The notes beneath the pieces are model-generated. The model searched no databases. It had not been told where the DNA came from and saw only the letters and a list, made by a program, of their open reading frames with translations. A stretch of DNA of 35,306 nt. Source: JAEUOS01 sp964470865 (lineage in GTDB: Bacteria; Pseudomonadota; Gammaproteobacteria; Burkholderiales; JAEUOS01). The stretch is taken from assembly GCA_964470865.1 (NCBI GenBank), contig CAYYFR010000044.1, positions 1-35,306 of the forward strand, given 5' to 3'. Numbering within the stretch: position 1 is the stretch's first letter; each line of letters starts with the position of its first letter. Position numbers and translations under genes: made by a program. Below, one piece after another: positions 31,526 to 35,306 of this stretch.

Positions 31526-32170
31526 ATGCGCGGCTTTCTGCCATTGCGGCTTTGGTTACTCTCCGCGCTTTTGTTTTGCGCGACTGCGGGACAGGCACAA
31601 ACACCGGTGCAGTCAGCGAACAACGGCCCATGGCGCACCGTCAGTCAGGGGGACGACAGCAAGCTGATGCTCGAAGGCAATGACGCGGTTGCCTACTTCA
31701 CGCAAAACGAAGCCATCAAGGGCGATCCGGCGATCAAGCTTGAATACAAGGGCGTGACCTGGCGTTTCGCAAGCGCGGCCAACCGCGCCACCTTCGAGAA
31801 ATCCCCCGAGCAATACATGCCGCAGTTTGGCGGCTATTGCGCCAACGGCATCAACTATGCGATCCCCGGTGGTGGTGGCGGCGGCCCCAATACCTGGCGC
31901 ATTTATCGCGGCAAGCTGTATGTGTTTGGCGGGCAAAACGCGCGCGACCACTTCGAAATGGAAACCGAGGTCAACCTTGCGCTGGCGCACAAGTACTGGA
32001 ATGAGTCGCTTGCGGGTGGTGACGCCCGGCAACTGCGATCCAGGTTCATGAGCGAGCGGGTGCCGCACTACAAGACCGATCGCGCATTGAACGAGGAGTA
32101 CGCCGCCAAGCTGGCGGCGAAAACCCTTCCCGTGATGCCCGGCATGCCGCAAGTGGTGCCCGCTCGCTGA
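31526..32170 (+). CDS. Secreted YHS-domain protein
   Basis: The product has 214 residues. ATG 31526 has TGAGG six bases upstream; ATG 31514 is an alternative. A signal peptide (FLPLRLWLLSALLFCATAGQAQ) is cut near QAQ-T. DAVAYFTQNEAIKGDP and VTWRFASAANRATFEKSPEQY, leading to FGGYCANG, are the YHS-domain pattern, which is often associated with metals. The second half (about 110 residues) is unusual, with a GGGGGGPNTWRIYRGKLYVF segment. Its role is unknown. In the 236 bp before it a GC-rich dyad (GGGGCCCC near 31300) follows htpX and may act as a terminator, although no T-run is present. Confidence 0.8.
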   Translation: MRGFLPLRLWLLSALLFCATAGQAQTPVQSANNGPWRTVSQGDDSKLMLEGNDAVAYFTQNEAIKGDPAIKLEYKGVTWRFASAANRATFEKSPEQYMPQFGGYCANGINYAIPGGGGGGPNTWRIYRGKLYVFGGQNARDHFEMETEVNLALAHKYWNESLAGGDARQLRSRFMSERVPHYKTDRALNEEYAAKLAAKTLPVMPGMPQVVPAR

Positions 32171-32176
32171 CCGCTG

Positions 32177-32276
32177 NNNNNNNNNNNNNNNNNNNNNNNN
32201 NNNNNNNNNNNNNNNNNNNNNNNNNNNNNNNNNNNNNNNNNNNNNNNNNNNNNNNNNNNNNNNNNNNNNNNNNNNN
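32177..32276. other. Assembly gap of exactly 100 N
   Basis: The unknown run is exactly 100 bases, a standard scaffolding placeholder. CGCTGACCGCTG stands both immediately before it and immediately after it. The two contigs may therefore overlap by 12 bases and the true gap may be zero, or larger if a repeat was collapsed. Confidence 0.97.
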
Positions 32277-32345
32277 CGCTGACCGCTGTCCCGGCCCGGT
32301 CGCCGTTTCCCGGCAACGCGCGGCGCCGATTCGTGGCGCGTGGCG

Positions 32346-33026
32346 TCAATCCACCGGCGGCGCGCCGGTGCCGCGCCAGTAGGCACGTGGCGCACAGCAA
32401 GGTTCACCGCGCGTCAGCAAGGCCCAGTCGGCGATCTTGATGCTGGCGACCAGAATCGGCGGTTTGTCGCCTACAGCCGGGCTGAAGACAAAGGTCTCGC
32501 TTTCCACGCTGTCGTAGTCGGTGGCGTTCCACAGGATGCCGCCATGCGCGAACATGAAGGTATTGGTGCCCGGTGCAGGCGCGGTGTTGAGCATCTTGCG
32601 CAGGACCAGGCCTTTTTCCGCGCTGCGCGAAGGCGTCAGCACGTCTGTGAATTCGATGGACCGCGCCGCCACTCGCTCGGCGTGAATGCGCGCGCGACAG
32701 GCGCTGCTCGAGTAGACCTTGCCAAACGGGATGCCGAACCTGGCCACCCAATCGCGCTGGTCGTTGGCTTCATTGATGCCCGCTTCGCTCAAGTTGCGCT
32801 GGGTTGCGCAGTCTTCGACACGCCATTTGCCTTCGTGCCGCATTCTTGCCTCGTGCTCATGCTCCGGCAGTGTCTTGGTGTGGCGAAAGTAGACGATGAA
32901 GCCGCCCTTTTGCAGGTTTTCGAGCAGGGTTTTGCCGGAAACCGCAACGCCCGGTTCGTTGGCGTTGGCGAGTCCCGCAAGGCAGGCCAGCAACGCCGGG
33001 ATAAAGCAGCGCATCGACAGGTTCAT
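32346..33026 (-). CDS. Secreted histidine phosphatase-family protein
   Basis: The product has 226 residues from ATG 33026 (a GTG at 33035 is possible). A signal peptide (MRCFIPALLACLAGLANA) is cut near ANA-NE. The first catalytic His is in VYFRHTKT, where the usual RHG reads RHT. NLSEAGINEANDQRDW, YSSSACRARIHAER and the second His in FAHGGILWN follow in the normal order. The fold should be intact. Whether it hydrolyses phosphate in the periplasm or only binds a ligand is open. The ~300 bp between this gene and the EamA gene hold nothing I recognise. Confidence 0.8.
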   Translation of the reverse strand: MNLSMRCFIPALLACLAGLANANEPGVAVSGKTLLENLQKGGFIVYFRHTKTLPEHEHEARMRHEGKWRVEDCATQRNLSEAGINEANDQRDWVARFGIPFGKVYSSSACRARIHAERVAARSIEFTDVLTPSRSAEKGLVLRKMLNTAPAPGTNTFMFAHGGILWNATDYDSVESETFVFSPAVGDKPPILVASIKIADWALLTRGEPCCAPRAYWRGTGAPPVD

Positions 33027-33326
33027 GGTTTTCACTTATGGGGTCACAATAAGATTGAACATCGTTCGTGGTCGATGGCTGAGTCTATCCCCGATCGCTG
33101 CTTATCCGGTTGACTTCCCTGCAGCCAATCCAAAACCGCGCACCACCGCGACGTTTGCGATTGACCCTGACGAACGCGCAATCGCGCACCCGCTGCGGAT
33201 ACGGCAAAGCCGGGCAGCGCGTGGCTTTGCACAGCAAGATACGCCGCTGGAGCCGATGCGGATGTCGAAACACGGCCACAATGGGTGGACCGGACTGCGC
33301 ATCGACGCATTGACCACAAGGCACGA

Positions 33327-34229
33327 ATGAACCAACAGCTTTCCCGGCGCGCCGCGTTCGCCCTGTTTGCGATCGTGGTCGTCGCCTGGGGTTTGAACTG
33401 GACGGTCGGCAAGCTGATCCTGGCAAGCGTCCCGCCATTGTGGATGACCGCGATCCGCTCAGGCGTCGCCATGGTGGTGCTGGCGGGCCTGATGCTGGCT
33501 ACCGGCAACTTGCGCCCGCCGCGCCGCGCCGACATGCCGGTGGTGCTCAGCATCACCTTGCTGCACATGGTCGGTTTCGCCGCCTTCATGGCGATCGGTT
33601 TGCAGGCGGTACCGGCCGGGCGCTCGATTGTGCTGGGTTACACCACGCCGCTGTGGGTGATTCCGGGCGCGCTTCTGTTCCTGGGCGAGCGCATCACGCC
33701 GCTGCGCGCGGCCGGCGTGGCCCTCGGAATGGGTGGCTTGGTGGTGCTGTTTAATCCGTTCACCTTCGACTGGGCCGACCGCCGCGCGCTCATCGGCAAC
33801 GGCCTGATCCTGCTGTCGGCGTTTTGCTGGGCCTTGAGCATCATCCATACCCGTGCGCACCGCTGGGTTTCCACACCGTTCCAGCTGGTGTTCTGGGAAG
33901 TGTTGTTGGCGACGATTCTACTGAGCGCCTTGGCGTTGGCTTTCGAGGGCCTGCCGCGCATCGACTGGAACCTGCGGCTGGTGCTGCTTTTTCTCTATGG
34001 CGGGGTGATCGGCGTGGCGCTCGGCTACTGGGCGATGGCGATGGTCAACCGCAGCCTGCCGGCGATCACCACCTCGCTGGGCATCCTGGCAACGCCGGTG
34101 GTGGGTGTGCTGGCGTCGCTTGTGGTGTTGGGCGAACCGCTGAGCCTTGCGTTGCTGGCGGCGCTGGCGATGATCATTGGCGGGATCGCGCTGGGGACTC
34201 CAGCTGCAAACCAGGCGCCCGTCAGGTAA
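33327..34229 (+). CDS. EamA-family (DMT) membrane transporter
   Basis: The product has 300 residues from ATG 33327, with AAGG eight bases upstream. Ten hydrophobic helices form two EamA repeats. The first begins AFALFAIVVVAWGLNWTVGKL, and the second begins near ALIGNGLILLSAFCWALSIIHTRA. FLGERITPLRAAGVALGMGGLVV and VLGEPLSLALLAALAMIIGGI are the paired ends of the repeats. Members export amino acids, nucleosides or drugs by proton exchange. The substrate is unknown. Confidence 0.92.
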   Translation: MNQQLSRRAAFALFAIVVVAWGLNWTVGKLILASVPPLWMTAIRSGVAMVVLAGLMLATGNLRPPRRADMPVVLSITLLHMVGFAAFMAIGLQAVPAGRSIVLGYTTPLWVIPGALLFLGERITPLRAAGVALGMGGLVVLFNPFTFDWADRRALIGNGLILLSAFCWALSIIHTRAHRWVSTPFQLVFWEVLLATILLSALALAFEGLPRIDWNLRLVLLFLYGGVIGVALGYWAMAMVNRSLPAITTSLGILATPVVGVLASLVVLGEPLSLALLAALAMIIGGIALGTPAANQAPVR

Positions 34230-34524
34230 GGCCCGCAGAGCACGATTGCGTCAGCCGATAGCGGGTTGCGCGCCCTCGGCCGGTCACCGCAAGCACGCCG
34301 CGCCCGGCCAAGGCTGCCAGGTCGCGCGTTGCCGTGGCTTCTGCGGCGCCTGTGATGTTGACGTATTTCCCGGCGCTCACGCCACCCACAAACCCGTCCG
34401 GCCCGGCATCGAGAAGCTTTTGCACGGCCTTCTACTGGCGTTCACTCATGGCGGGTGCGGGTTGCCAGAAATGCCTTTTGGTCACGGCCTCGGCCATCCG
34501 AGTGTCGCTGAGGATTTCCGGCCG
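34222..34524 (-). pseudogene. Fic-family protein, C-terminal remnant
   Basis: One minus-strand frame gives AEAVTKRHFWQ, MSERQ, a TAG stop (34432-34434), KAVQKLLDAGPDGF-GG and TATRDLAALAGRGVL, then GRGRATRYRL. This is the linker and winged-helix end of Fic/DUF4172-type AMP-transferases. A TAA lies at 34525-34527, and no Fic catalytic HPFxxGN motif is found upstream. The gene is therefore broken. The last eight bases overlap the end of the EamA gene. The following ~170 bp to 34692 hold no recognisable gene. Confidence 0.65.
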
Positions 34525-34692
34525 TTACGCCAGGCACAGTCCATGCGCCAGGCCATGCACAACTTCCTGCGCCAGACGCGCGAGACTGAGGGGCCCGGTC
34601 AGGGCCTCCTGCGACAAGTCAGGGCTGGCTAGCGGCTGAACCTGTCGAGCCATTCTCGAACCAATGCTTCCTCGGCGATCGGCTTTTCGTGC

Positions 34693-35085
34693 TCATGGTT
34701 TTGCCTTTGCGCTTTTTCTCGCTTTGCATGGTGCCGTTTCCGGTTCTGCCGCCATCAACTTCGTTGAGCGCGCACGCGTCGAATACTTTGCCATCGGCTC
34801 GAACTTGAATGCAACGTCAATGCGCGCCCCGAGCTTGTTGACGATGCCTATCAAGCGGTCGAGAGTAAAGCGTTTCAGATCGGCATTGCGGATGCGCGAA
34901 AAATCGGCGGCTGCGATGCCGGTGCGCATCTGTGCCTGCCGCACCGTCAGTTTTTCGCGATCCAGCGTCTTGAGAATCTCGGCAGCCAGCAAGGCCTTCA
35001 TCTGCAGAATATCGGCATCGGGATAACCGAAATCCCGGTAAACATTGCCGCTGCCTTGGATCAGTTCAAGCGGTTCCGGTTTCAT
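34693..35085 (-). CDS. XRE-type helix-turn-helix antitoxin (HigA-like)
   Basis: The product has 130 residues. TLDREKLTVRQAQMRTGIAAADFSRIRN, followed by FTLDRLIGIVNKLGARIDVAF, is the helix-turn-helix of the HigA/HTH_37 group. A basic tail follows (KARKSAKAKP). Its ATG overlaps the toxin stop by four bases. Toxin-first order and autorepression are usual for higBA modules. Confidence 0.82.
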   Translation of the reverse strand: MKPEPLELIQGSGNVYRDFGYPDADILQMKALLAAEILKTLDREKLTVRQAQMRTGIAAADFSRIRNADLKRFTLDRLIGIVNKLGARIDVAFKFEPMAKYSTRARSTKLMAAEPETAPCKARKSAKAKP

Positions 35086-35306
35086 CGCAACATCTCCTTG
35101 AGTCGTTTCAGGCGATCCTTGATCAGATCGATCTCGTGTTTAGGCGTCTTGATGCCCTGCGGAGACTTCTTCTGGAACGCATGCAAAACCCACAGGTCTA
35201 AGGCGATCTTCACGGCATAGACCACGCGGAACGCATTGCCTTCAAATGGCAACGCGATTTCCAGCACACCCGCTCCGATTCCCGTCAACGGCTTGGCGAT
35301 CGGCGA
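35082..35306 (-). CDS. RelE/HigB-like toxin, 5' end cut by the window edge
   Basis: The frame is open to the end of the window, so the first residues are missing; 74 residues are seen. PLTGIGAGVLEIALPFEGNAFRVVYAV, WVLHAFQKKS and GIKTPKHEIDLIKDRL are the core of the phage-derived Gp49-like/HigB mRNA interferase family. The gene lies directly upstream of its HTH antitoxin. The missing part cannot be judged, so activity is presumed, not shown. Confidence 0.85.
   Translation of the reverse strand, partial: SPIAKPLTGIGAGVLEIALPFEGNAFRVVYAVKIALDLWVLHAFQKKSPQGIKTPKHEIDLIKDRLKRLKEMLR

Noticed and set aside
1..35306. CRISPR arrays, tRNA or rRNA genes
   Set aside because: No regularly spaced repeats and no tRNA or rRNA-like segments were recognised while reading both strands.

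Overview
The window is GC-rich DNA from a betaproteobacterium (Burkholderiales/Rhodocyclales type), probably a draft or metagenome-assembled scaffold because it holds one run of exactly 100 N. The placement rests on family content: a PEP-CTERM sorting signal, a Bug/TctC solute receptor, a proteobacterial IorA with an IorB carrying a C-terminal extension, two LysR regulators of the aromatic-degradation type, and HtpX. No rRNA, tRNA, CRISPR array or complete insertion sequence was seen.

Left part (1-13 kb): the end of a PEP-CTERM protein runs into a short dispersed repeat. It is followed by a salicylate-5-hydroxylase-like Rieske oxygenase pair read leftward from a divergent LysR gene, then hemerythrin, DUF167, DUF6356 and an Lrp regulator. 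A second LysR gene stands divergent to a leftward four-gene cluster: IorA, IorB, a Bug receptor and a DUF2891 protein. A Tat-exported intradiol dioxygenase lies downstream of that LysR. The two LysR proteins are close paralogues, so this part looks like two separately controlled aromatic or 2-oxo-acid catabolic units.

Middle (13-23 kb): a VapBC pair, a 3-hydroxyacyl-CoA-dehydrogenase-like enzyme, and a tightly coupled Gld-type ABC exporter operon (ATPase, permease, GldG-like auxiliary protein, DUF4340 protein). Next comes a decayed patch: an intact antitoxin-like gene beside a nucleotidyltransferase gene that lacks its start and abuts an enoyl-CoA hydratase remnant. Then follow an unrecognised basic protein, a flavodoxin-like protein and a methyltransferase.

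Right part (23-35 kb): two SDR genes; a leftward Gfo/Idh-eutB-eutC group without microcompartment genes; a third copy of the dispersed repeat; a cupin-hydrolase operon; htpX preceded by a possible 22-codon membrane-peptide ORF; a secreted YHS protein; an assembly gap; a secreted histidine phosphatase; an EamA exporter; a Fic remnant; and a HigBA-like pair cut by the window edge.

The most noteworthy points are the ~118-bp repeat family with terminal inverted repeats (three copies, one supplying the tail of a PEP-CTERM protein), the IOR-Bug-DUF2891 operon, the small ORF before htpX, and the gene-decay junction near 20.6 kb. I saw no clear evidence of a wholly new system.
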